Source of the DNA: Closterium sp. Naga37s-1
Lineage: Eukaryota > Streptophyta > Zygnematophyceae > Desmidiales > Closteriaceae
Reading direction: 5' to 3'
Assembly: GCA_947471745.1 (NCBI GenBank)
Contig: CANJKZ010000183.1
Span: 34,581-98,580, forward strand
Length of the DNA: 64,000 nucleotides
Within the stretch, counting starts at the first letter, position 1, and the number at the start of each line of letters is the position of its first letter. The position numbers and the translations under genes were made by a program. The notes beneath the pieces are model-generated. The model was not told where the DNA came from and did no database searches. It saw only the letters and a program-made list of their open reading frames with translations. Shown here in pieces: positions 11,743 to 21,400 of the stretch.

Positions 11743-12870
11743 GTGGCGAGAATGCCAGTGGCACCCACGGGGCGGGGTGAGGAGGAAGCGGACCTCAAGG
11801 CACTTTGCATGAACACGAAGCGACTCCTAGGGCCAACCATCGTCCTGAAACTATTCGGAGGCATCAGAACCGGGCTGGCGGCGGTGCTGAAGGTGGGAGC
11901 ATACGTGGAGAAGTGGATTTTGGTGGAAAGCGATGCGCAGGCGATCAAGATGGCATGGAACCATGCTGAAGGGCTGCAGAAGAGGTATCCGCATCAATTC
12001 TACTCACTCACGGCAGAGCAAAGCGCGCAGTGTGGAGCCTGTGACATACGCCAAGTGGACGAAGAGTAGATACGGGGTGGGGGAGGATAGATGTGGTGAT
12101 TGCCGGATGGGAGTGTCAAGGCTTTTCGCGGGCGGGAGCAGGAAGGGGCATGAGCGATGGGAGGAGCATCCTGTTTCATGAGTTGGTGCGGGTGCTCAAG
12201 ACGATCAAGCGGGTATAGGGAGATGTCGTGTACATTGTGGAGAATGTGGACATGGAGGGGGATGTTAGAGAACAGGTGCAAGTAGCACACGAGGAAGTTA
12301 TGGCGGAGCTGGGACCGGGCGTGGTAGCAGACATGGCGCAAGCGGGAAGCAGGACGCATAGGGTCCGCCGCTATTGGACGAATGGGGTGAGCAACGCGGT
12401 GCTGCAGTATCGCCTGTCGTTGATGGAGCGTCCAGTGCCGCTCTTGGTGGAGGACATATTGGAACCGGGAAGGATGCCAGCGCCGGTGGAGCAGCCTGAC
12501 CATCCAACGCAGTTTCCCTGCAACCAGGTGGGAAAGTCGAGACAGGCCTGGCCAACGTTTGTCTCCTACGCTGAAGCGACATCGTTCAAGGTGCACGACG
12601 AAGTACCAGGACCAGGCATGGTCTACGACTGCACAGCGGGAGAATGGCAGGAGCCGACAACACTGGAAAGGGAGCTATCTATGGGCTTCATGGAGGATGC
12701 AACGGCGCACCCAGAGGTTGACAGAGGCAGAAAGGAGGAAGGCGTTGGGAAGAGCAATGGATCTAAACTTCATGCATTGGCTAGTTGCGACGATCAGGAT
12801 GTATCACTTGCAACTCAGATGGGAGCGCAAGCGGGACAAAGCCGCGGCAGTCCAACCCCCAACAGACAGG
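11743..12870 (+). pseudogene. C5 DNA methyltransferase domain inside the gypsy polyprotein
   Basis: Transfers a methyl group from S-adenosylmethionine to cytosine C5. Visible motifs in order: I, VLKLFGGIRTGL (canonical form has FDG or FAG); II, an acidic residue in WILVESDAQA; IV, AGWECQGFSRAGAGRG with catalytic Cys at codon 12,114-12,116 (canonical PCQ, here ECQ); VI, IVENVDM at about 12,234; VIII, THRVRRYWTN near 12,357; IX, EPTTLERELSMGF near 12,652; X, KALGRAMDLNFMHWL near 12,740. The motif set and spacing match C5 methyltransferases over about 370 residues. Damage: frameshifts near 12,045-12,085 and 12,710 and a TAG at 12,216-12,218. It sits between protease and RT. I cannot tell from the sequence whether it belongs to the DNMT3, CMT or Dcm-like branch. 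Confidence 0.85.
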
Positions 12871-14190
12871 TCAGCGGCAAAGGAGGCCCTGGCGCGGGCG
12901 ATGCTGGGCGAAATCCACGACAATGAGGAGTTGTAGCAGGAGTGCGGGCATCCCCTGGAGAGGCGATGGGTGTACCCTTGGGAAGAAGAGGATGAAAGGC
13001 CAGCGATATACGCAGAACAAACGGAGATCTCGCTCCGAGGAGACAGGGAAGAGGCGGTGGTGGACAAGAAGCAGGAGGATTTCAGTTGGTTGGAGGAGGC
13101 CATTGAGAGGCAGAGAAGCAGGGAGAGCTACGAGCGGGAGTTCGGCTCGCGAGAATTCGCTCTAATGGCAATGACAAAGGAAGAGGAGCCGGACAAGGCT
13201 TCAGAGCACCTAGGGGAGGAAGCTAAGGGTGAAGGTGGGCCACCACAGGGGCCGGCGGTAGCGGCAAGTCCAGGGGAGGCGGAGGAGGCGGAGCACACTC
13301 CACGACCTGAGCCGGTGGAGAAGGAGTGGGAGATAGGAGAGGGGATGTCTGAAGCGGATGCAGCGGAACTGAAGAAGGTGCTAGCCAAATACCGGTCGGC
13401 CTTTGCGTACTCGCTCAAGGAGGTGAGCAGGTGCAACATGGCAGAGGTCACCATCGAGCTGACCACGGAGATCCCGATGTACCAGCAGAGGCGACGCATG
13501 ACAGCGGAGGAGACGCACATTTGCAAAGAGAAGTGTCAGGAACTGCTGGAGGCGGGCTTCATCCGGAAGTCAAACTCAGAGTACGCAGCGGCAACAGTGG
13601 TGGCGGCGTGGACGGACCTGACGGGAAAGGTGTTGTCTAAGCGCATGTGTGGCGACTACCGCGGGCTGAACTAGGTCACAGTCATGAAACTGTACCAGAC
13701 GCCGATGCCGGACGAGAACTTTGACAGGTTAGCGGAGGCGATGGTGTCCTCCACGCTGGACCTGCGGCTGGGATTCAACCAGATCCCTATAGTGGAAGCG
13801 GACAAAAAGAAAACGACTTTCCATGGGCCGGATGGCCAGTACGAGTGGAACTTCCTACCGTTCGGCTTGAAGTCAGCGTCACCAGAGTTTCAGCGGGTCA
13901 TGAACGCCGCGTGTTACATCGATGACGTCATCGTCTACAGCACGGACAGTGAGTCGCACGTGAAGGACATGGAAGCAGCACTGAGCGCCATACAGAGAGC
14001 AGGGCTGACGTGTCATCCGGGAAAGTGTAAGTTTGTACAGACCACGGTGGAGTATCTGGGGTTCGAGGTCGAAGGAGGGAAGATCGGGATCCAAAAGGCC
14101 AAAGTGGAAGTACTGGATCGAGTGGCCACGCCAGAGGACAGGAGCACGCTGCGGGCTTTGCTGGGGTTCCTGAATACTACCGCAAGTTTG
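12870..14190 (+). pseudogene. Gypsy reverse transcriptase (methyltransferase-bearing element)
   Basis: Copies element RNA to DNA. An acidic linker follows an in-frame TAG near 12,934; then KKVLAKYRSAFAYSLKEV and FIRKSNSEYAAATVV open the RT. Motifs: CGDYRGLN (followed at once by TAG near 13,672), STLDLRLGFNQIPI with the first catalytic Asp near 13,758, FLPFGLKSASPEFQRVMN, and CYIDDVIVYS with the catalytic Asp pair at about 13,921-13,926. The gap between VMN and CYIDDV is about eight residues shorter than usual, a small deletion. A one-base shift near 14,170 moves the frame into RNase H. Confidence 0.9.
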
Positions 14191-15020
14191 TGCCGAACTT
14201 CAGCCGCCGGGCCACAGCGTTGAAGCAGCTGTTGAGGGAGGTCCACAAGTGGGAGTGGGGGCCAGAGCAGGAGAAGGCAGTGCAGGACCTCATGGGAGCA
14301 GTGAAGAACGGAGCGGTGCTGGAGTTGCCGAGGGCAGACGCGCCGTTTACGCTGTATACGGACTGGAGCAGTGCAGGTATGGGGGCGGTGCTGGCGCAAA
14401 TGAAAGGGGGGGTGGAGAAAGTAGTGGCGTTCGCCAGTCGCAGCTGCAACGCGGCGGAAGCCAACTATTCCTCATACGAAGGGGAGGGGCTGGCGGTGGT
14501 ATGGGCGGTGAAGCACTTCCGAGTGTATCTGCAGGGCAGGAAGTTCACCCCTGTGACGGACCACCAACCGCTTCTGTGGTTAATGCAGACGCCAGATCTC
14601 ACGGCCCGGAACGCCAGGTGGGCAATGAAATTACAGGAGTATGACTTCGAGATCAAGCATCGGCCAGGCAAGACGATGCAGCATGTTGATGGCCTATCAC
14701 GAAACCCGCCAGAGGTACAGCCCTCAGCGTGCCTGATGGCGATGGCCAAGGAGGCGGACAGAGGGCAGGCATGGGGGGAGGTGAAAGGAGGCCTGGCGGA
14801 CATTTGGGAAGACCAGGCAGCGCTATCATGGATTCAGGGGGCAACGACAAAGGAAGGGGCAGTCTCGGCAAGAGTGCGTGCAAGCGGGGAGCACAACCGT
14901 TGGTTCAAAGGCCAGGTGCAACTGCAAACGGGAGAGGGATGGATGCATGTCCCGCACCCGGGGGAGCGGGAGGGCATCGTCAAGGAAGTGCACACGAAAC
15001 TGGGGCACTACGGCCCACTG
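14190..15020 (+). pseudogene. Gypsy RNase H (methyltransferase-bearing element)
   Basis: Removes template RNA from the hybrid. The frame gives FTLYTDWSSAGMGAVLAQM (first acidic residue), SYEGEGLAVVWAVKHFRVYL (second), VTDHQPLLWL (third) and KHRPGKTMQHVDGLSR, the usual terminus. The connection and first His part of the integrase zinc domain, VHTKLGHYGP, follow in the same frame. This block is the longest undamaged piece of the element. Confidence 0.9.
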
Positions 15021-16060
15021 TGAATACAGCAGCTTGTGGTGGTGGGCAGGCATGCGCCGGCAAATCAAGGACTTGGTGTGGAAGCGTGAGGCCTGCTGCA
15101 GGAACAGGGTGGTACAAGAGAGGGAGAAAGCGGAGCTCCAGCCACTCCCTATAGTGAGCTTGGGTTACCGCTGGTCGCTGGACATAGCGGGAGAACTGCC
15201 GGTCACCACGAAAGGAAGGCGGTACATTCTGTTGATGGTGGAGCATGTTAGCAAGTGGGTGGAAGCAAAGCCGCTGGTGCATAAGACGGCAGAGGCCGTG
15301 GCTGAGGCGTTTGAAGAAATGGTGGTGACTCGGCTGGGGGCATGCGGCGAGGTGTTGACGGATCAGGGGACTGAGTTCGAGGGGGCCTTCGACCAGCTGC
15401 TGAAGGCTAGCCGCATTCGGCACCGCAGCACGTCACGGTATCACCCGCAAAGTGACGGGCTAACAGAGCGGTTGGTGCAGACCGTGAAGAGAGGGCTAAG
15501 GGCGTACGGGGAAGAGCACAAGAGGGACTAGGACAGGATGCTGTGCTAGGTCATGGCGGGGTACCGCTTCAGCTAGCAGGCGGCGCTGAAAGATGTTTCG
15601 CCGTACTACCTCTCGTTCGACAAGGAGCCTGTGATGCCACTGGGGGCGCCTCGACTGCTGCTGGATGTAGTAACCATTGGGACAGCAGAGAAATGGGTAG
15701 CGGTGGCTGATGCGCAGGCAGCTTACCTGAGGCACCTGCTGCCAGCGGCAATGGAGAACCTCCACGTCGCACAGCTCAGGGATATCGAGTGCTACAAGCA
15801 GCAGCAGGAGGCGAATGGAAACGGGGCACTTGCGGGTGTCCGGGAGGAAGAGGAAGTTTACCTCAGGAGGCAGCGGAAGCATGCGCTAGACATAGGGCTC
15901 TCACAGCAACGGTGGACCGTGAAGGAAGAGCCGTCGGGGGTGATAGTCCTGGAGGATGGAAAGGGAAAGCGGGTGGCAGATCATGTGACCAATGTGGCCA
16001 GGATTCGCACCGAGAAAGGCAAGGACGGACCAACAGGTCCCATGACGCGCGCGCGGACGG
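14980..16060 (+). pseudogene. Gypsy integrase core and C-terminal domain (methyltransferase-bearing element)
   Basis: Inserts element DNA into the genome. After a frameshift near 15,020 the frame gives WWAGMRRQIKDLVWKREACC (zinc-binding region), RWSLDIAGEL (first Asp), VLTDQGTEFEG (second Asp, about 15,358) and HPQSDGLTERLVQTVKRG (Glu). Three in-frame TAG codons follow within about 45 bases near 15,529-15,572, where Trp or Gln is expected. The frame then resumes as VSPYYLSFDKEPV and ends with EEEVYLRRQRKHALDIGL and SGVIVLEDGKGKRVADHV, the C-terminal domain usual in this group. Beyond 16,060 I see only basic low-complexity sequence. Confidence 0.85.
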
Positions 16061-16090
16061 CACCCATCGCACGCGGACGGCAGCCATGCG

Positions 16091-16289
16091 TCATGGGAGG
16101 GGGCAGGAAGGGTCTGAGTAGAGCAAGGACAAAGGCAAGGGTAAGGCAAAAGTGGGGTAAGAGGATAAAATTGGCACGCAGGGAGAAGGGTGAGAAGAGA
16201 AATGAGAAGCAGAGAAGAGGCACTGCGGAGACTGGAAGTAAGCAGAGTGGGCGGGACCGAAGGGGATGGGGCAGGGAGCCAGGGGAGAG
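16091..16289. other. Basic low-complexity tail, no LTR seen
   Basis: Purine-rich sequence between the integrase end and the hAT remnant. An LTR would be expected here, but no stretch repeats the 9,960-10,060 region upstream of gag. Confidence 0.4.
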
Positions 16290-17400
16290 AGGAGGTTTTC
16301 GACAATCATGTGCTTCCCACAGCACCTATCCGTGCTCTCGTCAATCGAGATGCCGACGAAGGGCGACAACAGCACATGTTCCAGATGGGTTGTCTAGAAC
16401 CATGTCGCAGTCGCTTGCGTCAGCTCACCGAAGCCGTATCTGCACATGAAATAGAAAGTCAGTAACAAAATAGCGACAATATTTTTAAAGCACCGATGTA
16501 TAAGAAAAAGCGTACGGCAGTTGCACTCACGTGGTGTACCGTACCCCTTCTTCGGGAAGCCCTACACGCCCTTCTCCGCCAAGTACCGCACCAGTTTCGC
16601 ACACATCCCCATGGGCGTGTCGGACCTGCTGATGAACAGCAACGAGTCGAGAAGGGCGACAACGCGCAGCTTCTCACCGTGGCGCGATGTTGGTTGATCT
16701 GCGGCTGCCTCGCCCCACACTCCTCCTCAGATGTCAGTCTCGCCATTACCAGCTTGTGCTTCGCCGTGCCAGCGTGCTTACAAAACAACAGTGTCTGCAA
16801 GTCGGTGGCGCCTTTCCCGCGCCTCCCGCACTTGCCCCCATCGTCAGCATAAGCAGCACAAATGGTAGACTTGAACGCAGGCAACCCCATCGTGGTTTTA
16901 GTGATTCTAAGCCACGGAAAACGTGCTGACCACTGACTGTTAAACTTGTCAAGCGCTCTGTCGTAGACTCCTTCGATGAGCTCGGCCAGATTGATGTTGA
17001 GGAGAGGACGCGGGGGCTCAGAGGTGCCGGGAGTGTTGTTGACGTTGGTCGTCGACGACGCTTCCCTGCCGAAGCTCAAGGTCGCCTGCTTGAGCCGGAT
17101 CGTGCGCGCCGTGGTCTAAATCGGATTTCGCGAGGCTGAATCGACAGTTGATTCCGCAGATGTTTCTGCCACAAGGTCGGGAGACAGTGGGATAACTGGA
17201 GACGTGGGTGCGTTCTGTATGGGGATCGTATTGGGCGTGGCGCGTGCTGCCTTCTCGAGTGCTAATGAACTAAGCAAAAAATCTAAGCTTGTTAAGGCAG
17301 GCTGGGACTCAGGGTCGTCATTGCTAGTGGCGGGATTGACCTGCACCGCCATGGTGGGGTTTTGAGAGCCTGCCGAGAAGGAACACGAAATGTGGTTCAC
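16290..17400 (-). pseudogene. hAT transposase N-terminal half
   Basis: Read on the minus strand from an ATG at 17,400. An N-terminal Ser/Thr/Pro-rich part, an in-frame TAG at 17,116-17,118, then RLKQATLSFGREAS, WSARFPWLRITKTTMG, a Cys/His zinc-finger-like segment (FCKHAGTAKHKLVMARL), a frameshift near 16,650, LRVVALLDSLLFIS and MGMCAKLVRYL, and finally SPFVGISIDESTDRCCGKHM near 16,310-16,375. 'IDESTD' carries the first catalytic Asp region of hAT transposases of the ZNF862-like type. The homology stops near 16,296, where the gypsy element begins. The central 250-300 residues and the C-terminus are absent here; a C-terminal piece lies at 9,536-9,960. Confidence 0.8.
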
Positions 17401-17897
17401 GCAGAACTGGCGACTGGCTGGGGCTAGTGAGTTGAAGGTCAGGGTGTGGATGAAACCCTAGCTCAAAGACGATGGCCCTTTACACTATGGGCCATCCTTG
17501 AGTTGGGGGAGTGGATGGTTGCCTAGCATGCACGGCAACGACGAGGCGCGTATGCCGTGCAATGCTGTTAGCATTGTGTCGTGGGTGCCTGGTGCAGCAT
17601 CGTGGGCATAGGGATGAGTCCGATATGGCATGCAAAAGCTGCCAAAAGGACCAATCAGTGCTCTAACAAGGTCTGCACTAGAGCTTACGAAGGGAAAATC
17701 GCGTCGCAGGGCGGCGACGCCCACATAACTTGACTGTTGTGTTGGAGCTTACGAGGGGAAAATCGCCCCCCCTAAAAAATACTGATTTGATTATAAGCGC
17801 ATATGCGCCACTATCCGGGGTGATACGGTTCCTTACCCTAAACATAACATAAAATATATGCTAAAGTTATTGGAGTCTAGAATGAACGGAGGGCAAG
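17401..17897. other. Spacer between hAT remnant and gypsy-A
   Basis: No gene recognised. Two similar pieces (GGAGCTTACGAGGGGAAAATCG and a diverged copy near 17,680-17,700) repeat within it. The last 25 bases match the sequence in front of the gypsy-B 5' LTR. Confidence 0.35.
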
Positions 17898-18215
17898 TGT
17901 ACGTTGTTGGCATTCCTTACCGCGTACGTCAACACCGCGTACAACAGCAGCCGTTGTTCGCCCGTTACTGCTAACGGGCTTCGCCAACCTTCGCGCGCAC
18001 TATTCACCAAACCGTGCACCGCTGGCCCAGCGGTGTCGGCCTACGCTTTGGGACTAGCACCGGTAGCACAAACCTCGATGCCAGCATCGCACTAGCTAGC
18101 TTACACGTACGACATTAATGTTTGCATGTTCGCACCTAAGTATTCGCTCATGCCTTCGCTCATACTTTGTACTCGTTTGACATTCTCGCTGCTTCGATTC
18201 ATTGCACCCGTAACA
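17898..18215 (+). repeat. 5' LTR of gypsy-A
   Basis: Starts TGTACGTTGTTGGCATTCC and ends CACCCGTAACA. It aligns along its length with the two 325-bp LTRs of gypsy-B. Confidence 0.85.
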
Positions 18216-18306
18216 CTTCTTAGCACCTAGGAGCCGCTGTCCTCTCGTTCTCTCGTAAATGCGTGCAGCCACGACCGTGCCTAGCGCTAGGACGTTGTCC
18301 TTCGAC

Positions 18307-19440
18307 ATGGCCGAACACATCGACGTCACGAGCCTCACGCATAAGAGTCTGAACGAACTGCTGCAGCAGCTGCACGAAAGATTTGAAGAAATTGCGGCGC
18401 TGGCGGCAGAACGTACGTCACTGCAAAACGACGTCGCATGTGCGCAACAAGCACAATCACAAACACAAGGCACACAAGTACAAGGAGCACGTGAGGCATC
18501 CTAGCACGGGAGTGTGGGACAACCCTCGAGCGCGGCTAGTGATGGCGTCGCCCTGAATTACGGAGGCGACGACCACGGCTCGACACACCCCGGAGCGACG
18601 AATGCGGCCAGAGGTCAGCCACGCGTAACGATTTCGGCGTTGAACGACGAGTTGGCACTACCGTCACCGATGTTGCTCAAGCCGAAGCGTCCGCCTTGCT
18701 TCTATCCGAGCCAACGGGTTGGTCCAACAGTTAAGGCGTGGTTGTTCACGATTAACGTTTTTTTTCGACGCCAACAACGTCTCGATGGACGTGGCCAAGA
18801 TTCGATACGCTGTGTCGCTGCTGCGAGAACCCGCCATGGACTGGTGGCGCGTCATCGTCATGAAGCCGACTGACTACGAGACTCTACCGTCACGGGAAGG
18901 ACAAACCGGATCCTGGGTGCCATTGCATTTCGTGAAGGTAGCCTAATATCACACATAGAAACATGTGGTGGGCAGGTCCGCACGCGAGATTCGAGCCAAA
19001 CGCGGCTTCGATTGCGGCGCGTCAGAAGCTCCGCACTTGGCGCCAGCTCGGTTCCGTCCAGGACTACATCAGTGGGTTTCTAGCGTTGTGTGAGCAGGTG
19101 AAATATATGCACGAGGCGGAATGTATCGACCGCTATGTCGGCGGCCTGAAACACAAAAGCGCCCAGGAAATCCTGCTTCGCAACGTCACCGAATTTAATG
19201 AGATCCTCTCTATGGCACAAAAACTAGATTTTCTCCGCTGACCGAGACCGGGGTGCTACGGCAACAACAGCAGCTGGGGACATCGGACTCATGGGACGAA
19301 CGAGCATGCCACGATATGCGCCGTTGCGACGAATGCCGCTGCCGCACCGTTCAAAGGGCTCTGCTTCGCGTGCAACAGGCCGGGGCACCGTAAGAGCAAA
19401 TGCCCGGAAAACGCTAAGGGAAAGGGGGAAGCTGAGTAGC
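18307..19440 (+). pseudogene. Gag of gypsy-A
   Basis: Starts at the ATG of MAEHIDVTSLTHKSLNELL, a coiled segment, at the same place as in gypsy-B. A TAG after 'GAREAS' (about 18,502), a frameshift near 18,765 and a TAA near 18,945 break it. The capsid core shows PTVKAWLFTINVFF and REPAMDWWRVIV, the Ty3-type Gag helices with a conserved WW pair. It ends in a CCHC knuckle (CFACNRPGHHKSEC type) that is best preserved in the downstream duplicate at about 20,160-20,200. Confidence 0.8.
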
Positions 19441-19489
19441 AGAAACAGACCAGGTAGCAGGGAAATGCTGGGAGTCAGTAGCAGGCATG

Positions 19490-20085
19490 CCCGCTACTGA
19501 CAGGTCACGCCGCTTGCCCGACCCAACCGACCCTCACCAAGTGATTGTGCCGGTTCACGCAATCGACCACACCCGGGAGAATAAGGAGGGTACAACGGTA
19601 GATAGTCCCATACTATTTAGCAGGAAAATACTAACGGACTTAGTTAAAATATTTGTAGAAGGCACAGCCCGATCAGCACGGAGACTGAAACTGCCACTGG
19701 ACAGATGTTTACCTTAGATTGCCGCACGGATGGTCGACAGCACGCCACTGGTGATACGTGAACGCGTGGACCGAGTTTGGATTCGTTGTGGGGGTAGCGT
19801 CACTTACCCAGGAAATGCTGGCGGCGACCCTCAACGGGACCAATATTCTGCTTGGATGTGATTGGTTGCGACGACACAATCCACAAATCGACTAGACGAC
19901 GGGTGACAGCACTGTGCGAGTGAACGGTAACAACATCGCCCTACCTCTCTTGAGCTCGCCTGCGTCCTTGTCGGTGCATATCAACACGATCACAATGAAA
20001 CGTGCCGTAGCGGCAGAAGCTGACGTGTATGCGGTTGACATTCTTGAAGCCGAGGCAGCAGACAAGCCGAGTGATTTACAGAAAC
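19490..20085 (+). pseudogene. Protease region of gypsy-A
   Basis: Encodes DPHQVIVPVHAIDH and, after a stop near 19,717, NILLGCDWLRRHNP, the second half of a retropepsin ('LLG.DWL'). An in-frame TAG near 19,893 corresponds to AAG in the gypsy-B copy. The catalytic DTGA or DSGA motif is not visible; the segment PILFSRKILTDLVKIFVEG may be its degraded place. Confidence 0.6.
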
Positions 20086-20340
20086 TGCCGTGGGACGAAC
20101 GAGCACACCACGATACGCGCCGTCGCCGCAAATGCCGCTGCCGCATCGTTCAAAGGGTGCTGCTTCGCGTGCAACAGGCCAGGGCACCATAAGAGCGAAT
20201 GCCCGGAAAACGCTAAGGGAAAGGGGGAAGCTAAGCAGCAGAAACAGACCAAGCAGCAAGGAAACACTGGGAATTAGTGGCAGACGTGCCCTCTACTAAC
20301 AGGTCACGCCGCTCGCCCAACCCAACCGAACCTCACCAGG
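20086..20340 (+). repeat. Second copy of gag zinc-knuckle region in gypsy-A
   Basis: Repeats 19,285-19,530 with about 10% divergence, joined directly after the protease remnant. It encodes CFACNRPGHHKSECPENAKG, a complete CCHC knuckle. It looks like the product of recombination between related copies. Confidence 0.7.
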
Positions 20341-20342
20341 GA

Positions 20343-21400
20343 TCCCCACTCAGGTCTCTTCATTCTGCATACTGCGTCCCACCAGGTAGCAGATTCCGGT
20401 CAGGTTAATGCGTCCCCCCAGGTAGCAGAGTCCGGTAGGGTTACTGCGTCCCCCGCAGGTTGCTGTGTCTGGTCAGGTTGCTGTGTCCGGTCTAGTTGAT
20501 GCATCCTTCTCTTGTTGGTCACTCTCCCACCCAACAGTCTTGTGGCACCACCGTGTTGGTCACCCGTCCCTCCCACACCTCCGTAGCATGGCCAGCTAGC
20601 GTCTTTGAGTCGCTCCCCCGTTCGCCTGCGCCGCCGTGCACTCCTTGCATTGAGAATCGCCTGCGCGCCACTCCTCACTCCTCCTCCCTTCGTCCGGCCA
20701 CCGCTCCCTTCCAGACCCTCCACCTAAACATCTGGGGCCCAGCCCCTCGTCTTGGGCCCAAGCGGGAGTGCTATTTTATGGTGGTCGTTGACGACTACTC
20801 CAGCTACACCACGGTGTTTCCTCTGGCGAAGAAGTCCGAGGTGACTTGTACGCTGATCCGGTGGCTCTTGGCCACCGAGGGCACTCGTGGTAGTCGCGTC
20901 AGTTGTCTCCACTCTAGCCGTGGGGGTGAGTTCTGCTCCGACATACTTGCCGGGTTCTGCGGCGAACAAGGCATCACACAGTCCTGGACGCTCCCAGAGT
21001 CCCCACAGCAGAATGGGGTTGCTGAGCGCCGCATTCGCTTGGTCATGGAGATCGCCCACACCTCCATGATCCATGCCCGTGCGCCCCATTTTCTGTGGCC
21101 CTACGCGGTTCGCTACGCCGCCCACCAGCTGAACCCCTGGCCTCGTCTCTCATGACCAGGGGCTTCACCAACCAGTCTTTAGACCGGGTTTTCTGTTGTT
21201 GCATCGGAGTTTCACGCCTGGGACTGCCTTGCGCTTGTCCGCGACACCTCTGCGGATAAGCTCTCGACTTGCGCCATCCCCTGTGTCTTCCTTGGTTTCC
21301 CGGTGGTTGCCAACCACCCCTCCACCGTTTCCTCGACTCCCGTGACGTCCAGTTTGACGAGTTCGTATCCTACTACACCTGGTAGGCCAAGACTCCTAAC
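20343..21400 (+). pseudogene. Copia integrase fragment (copia-1a)
   Basis: Ty1/copia integrase remains. The first part holds the GAG-pre-integrase zinc segment (LWHHRVGHPSLPHL in the correct frame near 20,540). The core follows: FMVVVDDYSSYTTVFPLAKK (first Asp region), CLHSSRGGEF (second, with Asp changed to Ser in 'HSDRGGEF'), and PQQNGVAERRIRLVMEIAHT (Glu region). The frame breaks at 21,155. Upstream sequence is in mid-polyprotein, fused to gypsy-A at about 20,342. Confidence 0.8.

Larger units (their letters stand above)
10060..16090 (+). mobile_element. Ty3/gypsy element encoding a DNA cytosine methyltransferase
   Basis: Order on the + strand: gag with CCHC knuckle, retropepsin, C5 DNA methyltransferase, RT, RNase H, integrase core and integrase C-terminal domain. 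RT-RNase H-integrase order places it in Ty3/gypsy. All parts lie on one strand and share the same GC-rich codon style, so the methyltransferase reads as part of the polyprotein, not as an insertion. The copy is dead: multiple frameshifts and at least nine in-frame stops. I found no LTRs, PBS or polypurine tract on either side, so ends are approximate. Its borders abut the two halves of a hAT transposase gene. Charophyte gypsy elements with methyltransferases are known in the literature (de Mendoza and colleagues, 2018). Confidence 0.85.
17898..20340 (+). mobile_element. Truncated Ty3/gypsy copy (gypsy-A)
   Basis: A 5' LTR, gag, and protease-region remains of the same family as gypsy-B (24,850-32,091). 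The 5' LTR is followed by a deletion of about 80 bases that removes the primer-binding site present in gypsy-B. Sequence from 19,430 to 20,085 is nearly identical to 28,064-28,740 of gypsy-B, while the upstream gag is clearly more diverged. At 20,085 it jumps back to a second copy of the zinc-knuckle region, which ends near 20,340 where copia sequence begins. RT, RNase H, integrase and 3' LTR are missing. Confidence 0.85.

Noticed and set aside
16190..16465. Gypsy LTR at 16,090-16,296
   Set aside because: No matching copy exists upstream of gag at 9,960-10,060, and there is no TG...CA pair with a target duplication.
9600..17400. Host DNA methyltransferase gene interrupted by a gypsy element
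   Set aside because: Protease motif directly before and RT directly after, on the same strand with short linkers, and no intron-like borders. A part of the polyprotein is simpler. Other copies would settle it.
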